Shown here one piece after another: positions 7,975-16,781 of a stretch of 64,000 nt of DNA. The stretch is from Streptomyces sp. NRRL F-525 (lineage in GTDB: Bacteria; Actinomycetota; Actinomycetes; Streptomycetales; Streptomycetaceae): the NCBI RefSeq assembly GCF_000716605.1, contig NZ_JNXE01000004.1:124001-188000 (forward strand), given 5' to 3'. Numbering within the stretch: position 1 is the first letter of the stretch; the number at the start of each line of letters is the position of its first letter. The notes beneath the pieces are model-generated. The model did no database searches. It was not told the DNA's origin and was given only the letters and a program-made list of their open reading frames with translations. Position numbers and translations under genes: made by a program.

Positions 7975-8583
7975 TCAAGGGGACGGCCGCAGGCGGTGAA
8001 CCGTGGTGGTCGCGAGGTCGGGTCCGACGCCCATGGCGATCAGGGCCGAGGTGGTGGTGGCTGTGCCGTCGTCGGTCCAGAGGCCGGAGTTGACGCTGTC
8101 CAGCAGCGCCAGCACATGTGCCTCAAGGGCTCTGCCGAGCGGGCCCGGCGGGACGGTGGCGTGGAAGACGCCCTGCCGCTGACCGCGGGCGAGGATCCCG
8201 GTGACCGCGTCACGGGCCGGGCCGAGCAGCGCGCCGACCCGGTCGGGGCCGAGGTCGCGGTGGGCGAGGGCGATGAGCATGCGGTAGCGGTCGCCGACCG
8301 GCCAGAGCGTGAGGACGACGCGGGCCAGTGCGGTCACGGCGTCCGGCGTCGGCGCCCGGGCGAGGGCACTCGCACGCCGTACCGCCTCCCCGGCGTCCGC
8401 CGCCAGGCCCTGGACGAGCGCGGCCCGACCGGCGAAGTGCTCGTAGAGGGTGCGCCGCGCGACGCCGGCCGCCTCCGCGATGTCCCCGAGGCTGCTGTCG
8501 GGGTCGCGGCCCAGTTCCCGCCGGGCCGCTTCCAGGATGCGGGCGCGGGTGGCGTGCGCCTTGGCGCTGCTGCGGCCGGTCAC
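7975..8583 (-). CDS. TetR-family regulator (copy 2), probable repressor of adjacent MFS operon
   Basis: The GTG at 8583 has GGAGG seven bases upstream. The 202-residue product has a TetR HTH (SSLGDIAEAAGVARRTLYEHF) and an effector domain with LWPVGDRYRMLIALAHRDLG. It is closely similar to the TetR at 6483, with segments such as VGDRYR, ALAxRDLG, GQRxGVFH and LLxxVNSG shared. The gene diverges from the DHA2 transporter gene, and the gap holds two near-identical 18-base repeats. This is the standard layout of a TetR repressor controlling an efflux or uptake pump, here possibly with the whole downstream aromatic operon. Confidence 0.93.
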   Translation of the reverse strand: MTGRSSAKAHATRARILEAARRELGRDPDSSLGDIAEAAGVARRTLYEHFAGRAALVQGLAADAGEAVRRASALARAPTPDAVTALARVVLTLWPVGDRYRMLIALAHRDLGPDRVGALLGPARDAVTGILARGQRQGVFHATVPPGPLGRALEAHVLALLDSVNSGLWTDDGTATTTSALIAMGVGPDLATTTVHRLRPSP

Positions 8584-8623
8584 TTTGGCACCTCCTGGCG
8601 GGGCTGGTTCGTCCCGGCATAGT

Positions 8624-8668
8624 TGCACATCGCTGAGCAATAAAATAGTCTGCACATCAGTGAGCAAT
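8624..8668. promoter_or_regulatory. Paired TetR-type operator (two 18-base direct repeats)
   Basis: TGCACATCGCTGAGCAAT (8624-8641) and TGCACATCAGTGAGCAAT (8651-8668) match at 16 of 18 positions, 27 bases apart start to start. Each copy is itself a weak palindrome (TGC...GCA). A -10-like TAAAAT lies between them. The position between divergent TetR and MFS genes suggests two repressor sites across both promoters. Confidence 0.7.
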
Positions 8669-8690
8669 TAATGCCGTCCTGGAGTCTGCG

Positions 8691-10307
8691 ATGCCGCTCT
8701 TCGTCACCACCCCCGTCGACAAGATGACCGGGCCGTACACACGGCGCTGGTCCGCCCTGATCGTGCTCTGTCTGAGCCTGCTGATCGTCGTCATGGCGAA
8801 CACCTCGCTGATCGTGGCCGCCCCCGACATGACCACGGACCTGGGCCTGAGCAGCAGTGATCTGCAGTGGGTCATCGACGGCTACACCGTCCCGTACGCC
8901 GCGCTGATGCTCGTGCTGGGCGCGATCGGCGACAAGTACAGCCGTCGTGGCGCGCTCCTCACCGGCCTGGTGATCTTCGCCGGGGGATCGGTGATGGGCA
9001 GCCTGGTCCACGAGACCGGGCTGGTCATCGCGGCCCGCGCGGTCATGGGTGTGGGTGCGGCCGTGGTCATGCCGGCCACGCTGTCCCTGCTGGTCGCGAT
9101 CTTCCCGAAGCGTGAGCGGGCGCGGGCCATCACGGCCTGGACCGCCACCTCGGGCCTGGCCATCGCCGTCGGCCCGCTGGTCGCGGGCTGGCTCCTGGAG
9201 GACCACGCCTGGGGTTCGACGTTCCTGATCAACGTGCCCATCGCCCTCGCCGCGGTCGTCGGCGCCCTCGTCCTCGTCCCGCCGTCCAAGGCGGAGGGGA
9301 TGGGCCGCATCGACTACGTGGGCGGTCTGCTCTCCATCGTCTCGGTCGGCAGCCTGGTCTACGCGATCATCGAGGGCCCGCACTTCGGCTGGGGCGCGGG
9401 TCCGGTCACCGCGGCCGTCGTCGCCGCGATCGGTCTACCCGCCTTCGTGGCCTGGGAGTTGCGCCACCCGCACCCCATGCTCGACGTCCGCAAGTTCGCA
9501 CAGCGGTCCTTCAGCGGCTCGATGATGGCGGTGCTGTTCTTCTTCTTCGGCACGTTCGGCGCGATCTACTACGCCACGCAGTTCCTCCAATTCGTCCTCG
9601 GCTACGACGCGTTGGAGACGGGCGTACGACTGCTGCCGCTGGCGGGTGCCGTGTTCCTCGGCGCCGTGGTCACCGGGCGGCTGACTCCCAAGCTGGGCAT
9701 GAAGCCGATGGTCGTGACCGGCATGGTGCTCGGCACCGTCGGCGTCCTCCTGCTCACCCAGGTCGACAAGGCCTCCACCTACGGCGACTTCCTGCCCACG
9801 ATGATGCTGCTGGGCTTCGCGATCGGGCTCAGCGTGTCCCCGGCCACGGACACGATCATGGGTTCCTTCCCGGAGAACGAGCTGGGTGTCGGCGGCGGTG
9901 CCAACGACACCGCGCTGGAATTGGGCGGCTCCCTCGGTATCGCCATCCTCGGCTCGCTGCTGGGCACCACCTACAAGGACAAGCTGACCGACCTGGTCGG
10001 CGGCCACCTCCCCGCCGCCGCGCTGGACACCGCCAAGGACTCGGTCGGCGGCGGCCTGGCGGTCGCCCAGCAGATCGCGAAGACGCCCTCCGCCGGACCG
10101 CAGCAGGCACAGGCCCTGGTCGACGCCGTGCACGAGGCCTTCGCCCACGGCGTTGCCCAGACCAGCCTGGTCGGCGGGATCATCATGGCCGCCGGCACGC
10201 TGATCGTCCTCGCGGTCCTGCCGGGCCGCCGAGCCACCAACGCGCCCGAGTCGGAGGAGACGGCGACGGAGACCGGCCGCGAGCAGGAGCACGCCGACTC
10301 CGTCTGA
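8691..10307 (+). CDS. MFS transporter, DHA2 (EmrB/QacA) family
   Basis: The 538-residue membrane protein has the DHA2 pattern: TTDLGLSSSDLQWVIDGYTV in the first loop, LGAIGDKYSRRGAL (motif A), and GWLLEDHAWGSTFLINVPIA (motif C region, the usual drug:H+ antiporter marker). Fourteen membrane helices are expected for the family. GGAG sits six bases before the ATG. It begins a five-gene run ending at 14820; 59 bases separate it from the amidohydrolase. Family members mostly export drugs. In this setting it may import an aromatic substrate or export a toxic intermediate. The divergent TetR probably controls it. Confidence 0.94.
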   Translation: MPLFVTTPVDKMTGPYTRRWSALIVLCLSLLIVVMANTSLIVAAPDMTTDLGLSSSDLQWVIDGYTVPYAALMLVLGAIGDKYSRRGALLTGLVIFAGGSVMGSLVHETGLVIAARAVMGVGAAVVMPATLSLLVAIFPKRERARAITAWTATSGLAIAVGPLVAGWLLEDHAWGSTFLINVPIALAAVVGALVLVPPSKAEGMGRIDYVGGLLSIVSVGSLVYAIIEGPHFGWGAGPVTAAVVAAIGLPAFVAWELRHPHPMLDVRKFAQRSFSGSMMAVLFFFFGTFGAIYYATQFLQFVLGYDALETGVRLLPLAGAVFLGAVVTGRLTPKLGMKPMVVTGMVLGTVGVLLLTQVDKASTYGDFLPTMMLLGFAIGLSVSPATDTIMGSFPENELGVGGGANDTALELGGSLGIAILGSLLGTTYKDKLTDLVGGHLPAAALDTAKDSVGGGLAVAQQIAKTPSAGPQQAQALVDAVHEAFAHGVAQTSLVGGIIMAAGTLIVLAVLPGRRATNAPESEETATETGREQEHADSV

Positions 10308-10366
10308 ACTCCTCGACACGCACCGCCCGTTGGCGGGCCCGCCCGAAGACGAGGAAGCGAGAGAAC

Positions 10367-11329
10367 ATGTCCACCCCGTACCGCATCGACGTCCACCAGC
10401 ACCTCCTCCCGCCCGCCTACCGGAAGTTGATGGACCGTCACGAGATGACGGCCGGCGGCTGGCCCACGCCGGCCTGGGACGCGGAGAGCGCGCTCGCGAT
10501 GATGGACCGCCGGTCCATAGCCACCGGCATCCTCTCCATCAGCTCACCGGGCACCCACTTCGGCGACGACACGGAGTCCCGCGCGATCACCCGAACTGTC
10601 AACGAATACAGCGCGGAACTGGCCAAGGACCACCCCGACCGCTTCGGCTTCTTCGCCAGCGTGCCCCTGCCCGACGTGGACGGCGCGCTCGCCGAGACGG
10701 CGTACGCACTGGACGAACTGCGCGCGGATGGCATGGTGTTGATGTCCAACGTCTACGGCCGCTACCTCGGCGACAAGGAATTCGAGCCGCTCTGGGCCGA
10801 GTTGGATGCCCGCGCCGCCGTGGTCTTCGTCCACCCCACCGCACCGCCGATACCCATGCTCGAAGGCATGCCCAGCCCGCTGCTGGACTTCCCCTTCGAC
10901 ACCACCCGCACCGCGGTGCACATGACGCTCAACGGCGTGATGAGCCGGCACACCCGGATGAAGGTGATCCTCTCCCACGCGGGCGGCTTCCTGCCGTACG
11001 CCGCCTGGCGGTTCACCGCCGGCGCCCAGTTCAACCCCGGCACCACCCCCCTCGGCATCCTCACCGACCTCCAGCGCTTCTACTTCGACACCGCGCTGTC
11101 CTCCACCCCGGCCGCCCTCCCTTCCCTGCTGGCCTTCGCGGGACCCGGACACATCCTCTACGGCAGCGACTTCCCCTTCGCCCCCGAGGAGAGCGGCGGA
11201 ATCCTCGACTCCCTCCTCGACGGCTACGACGGCTTCGAGCCCGGCCAGCTCGACGCGATCAACTCCGGGAGCGCGAAGGAACTCTTCAAGAACCGGTACG
11301 GCAGGGGCGACGAAGTGGCCGCCCGGTGA
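10367..11329 (+). CDS. Amidohydrolase-family (ACMSD-like) decarboxylase/hydrolase
   Basis: The 320-residue protein has the amidohydrolase metal motif HxH early (DVHQHLLPP, His10 and His12), then VVFVHPTAPP, ILSHAGGFLPY and the C-terminal LYGSDFPFAP with the catalytic Asp. This order fits the ACMSD/gamma-resorcylate decarboxylase branch, which removes CO2 from aromatic or ring-cleavage acids without a cofactor beyond a metal. Its stop overlaps the GTG of the hydroxylase, so it belongs to the aromatic operon. It might decarboxylate a carboxylated substrate before hydroxylation or a muconic semialdehyde after cleavage. Which it does cannot be told from sequence. Confidence 0.9.
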   Translation: MSTPYRIDVHQHLLPPAYRKLMDRHEMTAGGWPTPAWDAESALAMMDRRSIATGILSISSPGTHFGDDTESRAITRTVNEYSAELAKDHPDRFGFFASVPLPDVDGALAETAYALDELRADGMVLMSNVYGRYLGDKEFEPLWAELDARAAVVFVHPTAPPIPMLEGMPSPLLDFPFDTTRTAVHMTLNGVMSRHTRMKVILSHAGGFLPYAAWRFTAGAQFNPGTTPLGILTDLQRFYFDTALSSTPAALPSLLAFAGPGHILYGSDFPFAPEESGGILDSLLDGYDGFEPGQLDAINSGSAKELFKNRYGRGDEVAAR

Positions 11330-12918
11330 GCGGAGTTCGACCCCGCGCCGAGGACGGCGCCTACGACGTGGCGGTGATCGGCTACGGCCCCACGGGAGTC
11401 ACCGCCGCGAACCTCCTGGGCGCGCTGGGCCTGCGGGTCGTCGTGCTGGAGCGCGACGCCGAGATCTTCACCCGGGCCCGGGCCATCTCCACCGACGAGG
11501 AGGTCGTCCGCATCTGGCAGCGCGTCGGCCTGGCGGAACGGCTCAAGCTCGACATGCTCCCCGAACGCCCCGTCGACTTCGTCGACGCCCGCGGCCGCCC
11601 CTTCCTCACCGCGCACCCGACCCCGCGCGGCCACGGCCACCCACCGCAGATGTTCATCTACCAGCCAGCCCTGGAACGCGTCCTGCGCAACGGCGCCGAC
11701 CGCTACCCGAACGTGGAGATCCTGCTCCGCCACGAGTGCCTGCGGGTCCAACAGGGGCCGGAGAGTGTGGAGTTGACGGTGCTCGCCGCCGACGACTCCG
11801 TACGACGTCTGCATGCCTCCTACGTCATCGCCGCCGACGGCGGCTCCAGCCTCACCCGCGCGCAGCTCAACGTGGGCTACGAGGGACGGACGTACGAGGA
11901 CCGCTGGGTCGTCATCGACACCGAGATGCTCGAGCCGTGGCCGGACCACGACCGGCTGCGCTTCCGCTGCGATCCGGCGCGGCCCGCCGTGGACTGCCCG
12001 ACACCGCTGGGCCATCACCGCTGGGAGTTCCCGATCCTCCCGGGCGACGACGAACGCCGGCTGACCACCGACGACGCGGTGTACGACCTGGTGTCCCGCT
12101 ACGGGATCGGCCGGGACAACGTCAAGGTCCTGCGGGCCACCGTCTACAGCCACCATGTGCGCTTCGCCGCCCGCTTCCGCGTGGGCCGCGTCTTCCTCGC
12201 CGGTGACGCCGCCCACGCGATGCCCCCGTGGATCGGCCAGGGCATGGCCGCAGGCGTCCGCGACGCGGCCAACCTGTGCTGGAAACTGGCCGCCGTACTG
12301 CGCGGCGAACTGCCCGACACGGCCCTCGACTCCTACGAGGCCGAACGCAAGCCGCACGTCAAGGAGGTGACCCGGCGGGCGGTGTTCGTCGGCCGGATCA
12401 TCACCGAACGGCGGCCTGCGGCAGCCCGGTTGCGCGACGCGGTACTGCGCCCGCTCAACCGGATACGGGGCTTCGGCAAGTGGCTGCAGGACTCCAACTG
12501 GATACCCGTCGCCCACTACGCCGACGGCCTCCAGGCCCACCCGCGCACCAAGGCCTCCGGGCATCAGCTCCCGCAGCCCTGGGTGACCGGACCGGACGGG
12601 GAGCGCGTCCGCCTGGACGACGTGCTCGGCGGCCGCTGGCTGCTCCTGCACGCCGGACCGCCCACGCCCCAACCCGCCTGGGTTCGCCTGGGCGTTCCCT
12701 CGCTGACCGTCACGCCCGCCGGATCCCGTCCCGCCGAGGACACCCTCGTCGACAGCGACGGCGTGCTGCTGCCCTGGCTGACCAGGCACCGGGCGGCCAC
12801 GCTCGCCCTGCGCCCGGACGCGTACGTCTATGCCGCCGCCCGCGCCGGGGCCCAACTCCCGCCGCCACCCGCCGGATTCGCCCCGGTGCGGTGCACGACC
12901 GCCTCGACCACGCAGTGA
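11326..12918 (+). CDS. FAD-dependent aromatic hydroxylase (MhpA-like)
   Basis: The GTG start overlaps the upstream stop. The 530-residue product has the Rossmann FAD motif VAVIGYGPTGVTAANLLGAL near the N-terminus, the DG motif (IAADGGSSLTRAQL), and the GD motif VFLAGDAAHAMPPWIGQG. A thioredoxin-like C-terminal extension follows. This is the 3-(3-hydroxyphenyl)propionate hydroxylase (MhpA) and resorcinol-hydroxylase class, single-component NADH-using monooxygenases that ortho-hydroxylate phenols to catechols. The product would be cleaved by the VOC dioxygenase at 13807. The exact substrate is an inference. Phenylpropanoid-type acids are favoured by the MhpC-, D-, E- and F-like neighbours. Confidence 0.92.
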   Translation: MSGVRPRAEDGAYDVAVIGYGPTGVTAANLLGALGLRVVVLERDAEIFTRARAISTDEEVVRIWQRVGLAERLKLDMLPERPVDFVDARGRPFLTAHPTPRGHGHPPQMFIYQPALERVLRNGADRYPNVEILLRHECLRVQQGPESVELTVLAADDSVRRLHASYVIAADGGSSLTRAQLNVGYEGRTYEDRWVVIDTEMLEPWPDHDRLRFRCDPARPAVDCPTPLGHHRWEFPILPGDDERRLTTDDAVYDLVSRYGIGRDNVKVLRATVYSHHVRFAARFRVGRVFLAGDAAHAMPPWIGQGMAAGVRDAANLCWKLAAVLRGELPDTALDSYEAERKPHVKEVTRRAVFVGRIITERRPAAARLRDAVLRPLNRIRGFGKWLQDSNWIPVAHYADGLQAHPRTKASGHQLPQPWVTGPDGERVRLDDVLGGRWLLLHAGPPTPQPAWVRLGVPSLTVTPAGSRPAEDTLVDSDGVLLPWLTRHRAATLALRPDAYVYAAARAGAQLPPPPAGFAPVRCTTASTTQ

Positions 12919-12928
12919 GGAATCCAGC

Positions 12929-13810
12929 ATGACCAAGCGCACCGCAGCGCCTCCCCTTCCCTCGATGCAGGAGTCACTGCTCGACATCGCCGGCAAGAAG
13001 ATCTTCGTCGCGGAGCTGGGGGAGGGGCCGTCCGTACTGCTGCTGCACGGTGGCGGACCCGGCGCCTCGGGTGTCACCAACTACTCCCGCAACATCGAGG
13101 AGTTGGCCAAGGAGTACCGGGTCATCGTGCCCGATCTGCCCGGCTACGGTCGCAGTACCAAGGGCATCGACGGCTCCGACCCGTTCGGGTACCTGGCGGA
13201 CGGTATCCGTGGGCTGATGGACCAACTCGGTCTGGACAAGGCCCACTTGGTCGGCAACTCCTACGGCGGTGCCTGCGCGCTGCGGCTGGCCCTGGACACC
13301 CCGGAGCGGGTCGACCGCATGGTGCTGATGGGCCCCGGCGGTGTCGGTACCACCCGTGCCCTGCCCACTCCTGGGCTCAACAGCCTGCTCAACTACTACT
13401 CCAGGGAGGGGCCTTCGCGGCTGAAGCTGGAGAAGTTCATCCGCACCTACCTCGTCTTCAACGCGGCCGATGTGCCGGACGCCCTCATCGACGCGCGCTA
13501 CGCGGCCAGCATCGATCCCGAGGTGGTCGCCGCCCCGCCGTTGCGGCGGCCGTCCGGGCGGGATGCCCTGCGCACGCTGTGGAAGATGGACTTCACCCGG
13601 GATCGGCGGCTGCCGCGGCTGCCTGTGCCGACGCTGGTGCTGTGGGGTGCGGCGGACAAGGTCAACAGGCCTTCCGGGGGCGCCCTGTTGGCCGACAGGA
13701 TGCCCAACTGCGACCTCTATCAGGTGGCCAACACCGGGCACTGGGTGCAGTGGGAGCGTGCCGAGCTGTTCAACCGGGTGTGCGCGGACTTCCTGGCGGG
13801 GCGGCGATGA
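12929..13810 (+). CDS. Alpha/beta-hydrolase, meta-cleavage product C-C hydrolase (MhpC/BphD-like)
   Basis: The 293-residue protein has the oxyanion-loop LLHGGGPGASGVTNYSRNI, the nucleophile elbow VGNSYGG (Ser111), and a late Asp (VLWGAADKVN) and His (NTGHWVQWE). HGGGPGASG is diagnostic of hydrolases acting on vinylogous 1,5-diketones produced by extradiol cleavage. The reaction would give 2-hydroxypenta-2,4-dienoate plus an acid, the dienoate feeding the hydratase at 19585. It lies 10 bases after the hydroxylase and overlaps the dioxygenase by ATGA. Confidence 0.94.
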   Translation: MTKRTAAPPLPSMQESLLDIAGKKIFVAELGEGPSVLLLHGGGPGASGVTNYSRNIEELAKEYRVIVPDLPGYGRSTKGIDGSDPFGYLADGIRGLMDQLGLDKAHLVGNSYGGACALRLALDTPERVDRMVLMGPGGVGTTRALPTPGLNSLLNYYSREGPSRLKLEKFIRTYLVFNAADVPDALIDARYAASIDPEVVAAPPLRRPSGRDALRTLWKMDFTRDRRLPRLPVPTLVLWGAADKVNRPSGGALLADRMPNCDLYQVANTGHWVQWERAELFNRVCADFLAGRR

Positions 13811-14820
13811 ACGGGCCCGGCACCGCCTCTGTGTTCGGCTCGGTCCATCTCGGCTACATCGTCATCGAGACCGAGCGCCTCGCCGACTGGCGCCGCTTCG
13901 GCACCGACGCCATCGGGATGCACCGTGACGACCTCGACACCGGGCTGATGCGGTTCCGTCTCGACGAGCAGGAGTGCCGGTTCCTGGTGCGGCGCGGGCC
14001 GGCCGAGGACGTCGTGGCGACCGGGTGGCATGTCGACGACCATGCCGCCTTCGAGCGGATCGAGGCCCGGGTGCGGGCCCACGGCGTCCCGGTCGTCGTG
14101 GGTAGCGCCGAGGAGGCGGCGCTGCGTGGAGTCGAGCGGTTCGTGCGTTTTCCCGGGCCCAAGGGCATCGTGCAGGAGATCTACACCACTCCGGTGCGGT
14201 CCGCCGAGCCGTTGCGCATGCTGGCCTCCGGGTTCGTGACCGGTGACTCCGGGATGGGCCATGTCGCGATCACGTCCACCAAGCCCGCCCAGGTGCGGGG
14301 GTACTTCGACACCGTCTTCGACGCCCGGCTGACGGACTACATCGAGGAGACCATCAGCGGCGTCAAGCTCAAGATCCGCTTTCTGCGGGTCAACGAGCGG
14401 CACCACTCCGTCGCGATCGCCGCCGTGCGCGGGCTGCCCGTCGACCCCGTCCGCACCCGCGTCCAGCACCTCAACATCCAGGCGGCCGGGCTCGACGACC
14501 TCGCCCGGAGCTACCAGCGCGTGTGCGAACTCGGCTTCGACATGGCGCTGTCCGTCGGGCAGCACACCAACGACAGGGAGCTGTCGTACTACGCCCGTAC
14601 TCCGTCGGGTTTCGAGTGGGAGGTCGGCTGGAATCCCGTCGTCGTGGACGAGGCGACCTGGGAGCCCGGTACCCACCAGGGCATCAGCATCTGGGGGCAC
14701 ACGCCGGTCGGCCGGACCATCGTGGATAAACTGGCACAGTTCCGCCTCGGCGCCCGCTCCCTCGTCTCCTCGGAGGACGCCGTCCCCGCATTGAGCGGTG
14801 CCGGCAACGCCGACGGCTGA
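13807..14820 (+). CDS. VOC-superfamily type I extradiol dioxygenase
   Basis: The 337-residue protein has two vicinal-oxygen-chelate domains. The C-terminal catalytic domain shows the 2-His-1-carboxylate iron site: GMGHVAITS (His152), RVQHLNIQA (His221) and SGFEWEVGW (Glu272). This is the BphC/catechol-2,3-dioxygenase type. Classical mhp operons of enterobacteria instead use the unrelated LigB-type MhpB, so the cluster is a different assembly of the same pathway. The ATG overlaps the preceding stop (ATGA). It is the last pathway gene of the run; the UPF0104 gene follows. Confidence 0.93.
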   Translation: MNGPGTASVFGSVHLGYIVIETERLADWRRFGTDAIGMHRDDLDTGLMRFRLDEQECRFLVRRGPAEDVVATGWHVDDHAAFERIEARVRAHGVPVVVGSAEEAALRGVERFVRFPGPKGIVQEIYTTPVRSAEPLRMLASGFVTGDSGMGHVAITSTKPAQVRGYFDTVFDARLTDYIEETISGVKLKIRFLRVNERHHSVAIAAVRGLPVDPVRTRVQHLNIQAAGLDDLARSYQRVCELGFDMALSVGQHTNDRELSYYARTPSGFEWEVGWNPVVVDEATWEPGTHQGISIWGHTPVGRTIVDKLAQFRLGARSLVSSEDAVPALSGAGNADG

Positions 14821-14851
14821 AGCTCACTTCACGAAATCGACGGTCCTGCCT

Positions 14852-15898
14852 GTGCACGCTCCGGACACCACCGCCACCGAACCGGCCGACGCTGCCCCGC
14901 ATCGCACCCGACGCTGGCTGCGCCCGGTGGTGATCACGGTCCTGCTCGCCCTGTTCACCACCGAACTGGCGCTGGGCTGGCCGTCGTTGGCCTCCGCGCT
15001 GTCGCAGCTGCGCGCACCCCGGCTGAACTGGTTCGCCGTCGCGCTCGTCGCCGAAGTGGCCGCCATGGGCTGCTACGCGCGCATGCAACGCCGACTGCTG
15101 CGCTCGGCCGGGGTGATCGTGCCGATCCAAAAGCACGTCGCCCTCGCCTATGCCGCCCACTCGCTGAGCGTCACCCTGCCCGGCGGCCCGGCCTTCTCCA
15201 CGCACTTCAACTACCAGCAGATGCGCCGCTTCGGCGCCACCCCGGCCGTCGCCTCCTGGTGCATCGCGCTGTCCGGCCTGCTCTCCGCGGCGGCCCTGGC
15301 CGTCGTCACCGCGATCTCCGCGATCGCCTCCGACGGCAGCCTGCAGTGGCACAGCCTCGTCACCCTCGGCCTGGCCGTGCTGCTCCTCACCGTCGGCATC
15401 CGGCGCATCACCCGCCACCCCGAGAAGGTCGAACCGGCCACCCGCGCCGCGCTGGCCCGGGTCAACCGGCTGCGGCACCTTCCGGAGACCCAGGGCCTGG
15501 ACCGCATCCGCGGTTTCGTCGAGCAGCTCCGTACGGCACGGCTCGAACCCTGGCACGCGGTCGCCGCCGCCGTCTTCGCTGTGCTCAACTGGCTGCTGGA
15601 CGCGGGCTGTCTGTGGCTGTGCTTCCACGCCATCAGCGACACCCAGATCAGCAGCGCGCAACTGCTGCTCGCCTTCTGCGCGGGCATGGCCGCCGGGACC
15701 CTCACGATCATCCCGGGCGGCCTCGGCCTCATCGACAGCGCGCTGGTCCTCGGACTGGTCACGGGTGGCGTCGCGACCAGCACCGCGATCGCGACGGTCG
15801 TGCTCTACCGGATCATCAGCTTCGGGTTCATCATCGGCGTCGGCTGGATAACGTGGCTGATCATCCGCCGCCACAACCGCCGGGAGCCCGCTGTCTAG
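14852..15898 (+). CDS. UPF0104/lysylphosphatidylglycerol-synthase-TM-like integral membrane protein
   Basis: The 348-residue membrane protein has about eight hydrophobic helices. The typical segments are LAYAAHSLSVTLPGGPAFST and the late IIPGGLGLIDSALVLGL. This is the flippase-like UPF0104 fold without the MprF synthase domain. The role is unknown; transport of lipid-linked material is inferred from the fold. The GTG at 14852 is used; an in-frame GTG at 14798 would overlap the dioxygenase by 23 bases. Neither has a strong ribosome site. It may be read through from the aromatic operon, but nothing links it to the pathway. Confidence 0.88.
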   Translation: MHAPDTTATEPADAAPHRTRRWLRPVVITVLLALFTTELALGWPSLASALSQLRAPRLNWFAVALVAEVAAMGCYARMQRRLLRSAGVIVPIQKHVALAYAAHSLSVTLPGGPAFSTHFNYQQMRRFGATPAVASWCIALSGLLSAAALAVVTAISAIASDGSLQWHSLVTLGLAVLLLTVGIRRITRHPEKVEPATRAALARVNRLRHLPETQGLDRIRGFVEQLRTARLEPWHAVAAAVFAVLNWLLDAGCLWLCFHAISDTQISSAQLLLAFCAGMAAGTLTIIPGGLGLIDSALVLGLVTGGVATSTAIATVVLYRIISFGFIIGVGWITWLIIRRHNRREPAV

Positions 15899-15911
15899 CG
15901 GAGGCGGACTC

Positions 15912-16694
15912 TCAGGCCCGGGCGCCGCCGTCGACCCGCAGGACCGTGCCGGTCACGAAGGACGCGCGGTCGCTGAGCAGCCAGGCCGCCGCCTGGGCGA
16001 TCTCGTCGGGTTCGGCCATGCGCCCCAGCGGAGTGTGTGTGATGCGTTCCAGGAGACCGGGAGAGTCCGCTTCCCAGGTCCGGATCATCTCGGTCAGCGT
16101 GCCGCCCGGCGCGATGGCGTTGACCCGGATGCCCTCCGGGCCGTAGGTGACGGCCGCCGACTCGGTGAGGCTGTTGACCGCGCGCTTCATCGCGCCGTAG
16201 GCGGGGAGCTCGGGGTTGCCCATCAGGCTGCCGACGGAGGAGTTGTTGACGATGGCGCCGGTTCCCGAAGTGGCGCGGATCGCGGCGACCTGGGCGACCA
16301 TGGCGAGCCAGACACCTTTGAGGTTCACGTCGTAGACGTGGTCGAAGTCGCTCTCCGGCAACTCGTCCATCGGGCCCGGGCGTTGGATCGTCGCGCCGTT
16401 GTTGAAAGCCACGTCGAGGCGGCCGTACAGGTCGACGGTCCGGGCGACGGCCGCGCGGACACTGGTCGCGTCGGCCAGGTCGCACACTACGTAGTCCGCG
16501 GTTCCGCCGGCCGCGCGGATGTCCTCGGTGACTGACTTCAGCTGGGCCTCCGTCCGGGCCGCGAGCAGTACCTGAGCGCCTTCTCGGGCGAACAGCCGTG
16601 CCGCCGCCGCGCCGATGCCGCGCCCGGCGCCGGTGACGAAGGCGACCTTGTCGGTGAGCAGGCCGAGGGAGGGGGAAGTGGGTGTGTTGGTCAT
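15912..16694 (-). CDS. SDR-family oxidoreductase
   Basis: The 260-residue classical short-chain dehydrogenase has the nucleotide-binding motif VTGAGRGIGAAAARL, then DVAFNNGA (a variant of NNAG), a Ser (VNNSSVGS), the catalytic YGAMK tetrad and a C-terminal DGG. The reaction and substrate cannot be assigned. It converges on the UPF0104 gene with 13 bases between and diverges from the MmyB-type regulator, which usually controls such an adjacent oxidoreductase. Confidence 0.93.
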   Translation of the reverse strand: MTNTPTSPSLGLLTDKVAFVTGAGRGIGAAAARLFAREGAQVLLAARTEAQLKSVTEDIRAAGGTADYVVCDLADATSVRAAVARTVDLYGRLDVAFNNGATIQRPGPMDELPESDFDHVYDVNLKGVWLAMVAQVAAIRATSGTGAIVNNSSVGSLMGNPELPAYGAMKRAVNSLTESAAVTYGPEGIRVNAIAPGGTLTEMIRTWEADSPGLLERITHTPLGRMAEPDEIAQAAAWLLSDRASFVTGTVLRVDGGARA

Positions 16695-16760
16695 GGCAGT
16701 GAGCCTGCGCCGGTCCGCTGGGCTGATCCAGGCACCGGCAGTACCTGGCTGGACCCGTCG

Positions 16761-16774
16761 GTGTGCGTACACAC
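16761..16774. promoter_or_regulatory. Candidate operator between SDR and MmyB-type regulator
   Basis: GTGTG and CACAC arms surround CGTA, 67 bases from the SDR start and eight bases before the regulator GTG at 16782. This is a short palindrome in a divergent gap. Confidence 0.4.
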
Positions 16775-16781
16775 TGGAGGA

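Noticed and set aside
11224..13080. 618-codon open frame opposite the hydroxylase
   Set aside because: High GC content makes long antisense frames common; the + strand encodes a clear FAD hydroxylase with intact motifs and coupled neighbours.
16761..16781. Earlier start for the MmyB-type regulator
   Set aside because: The GTG at 16761 lies in a palindrome, and the family N-terminus begins at VDRREL.
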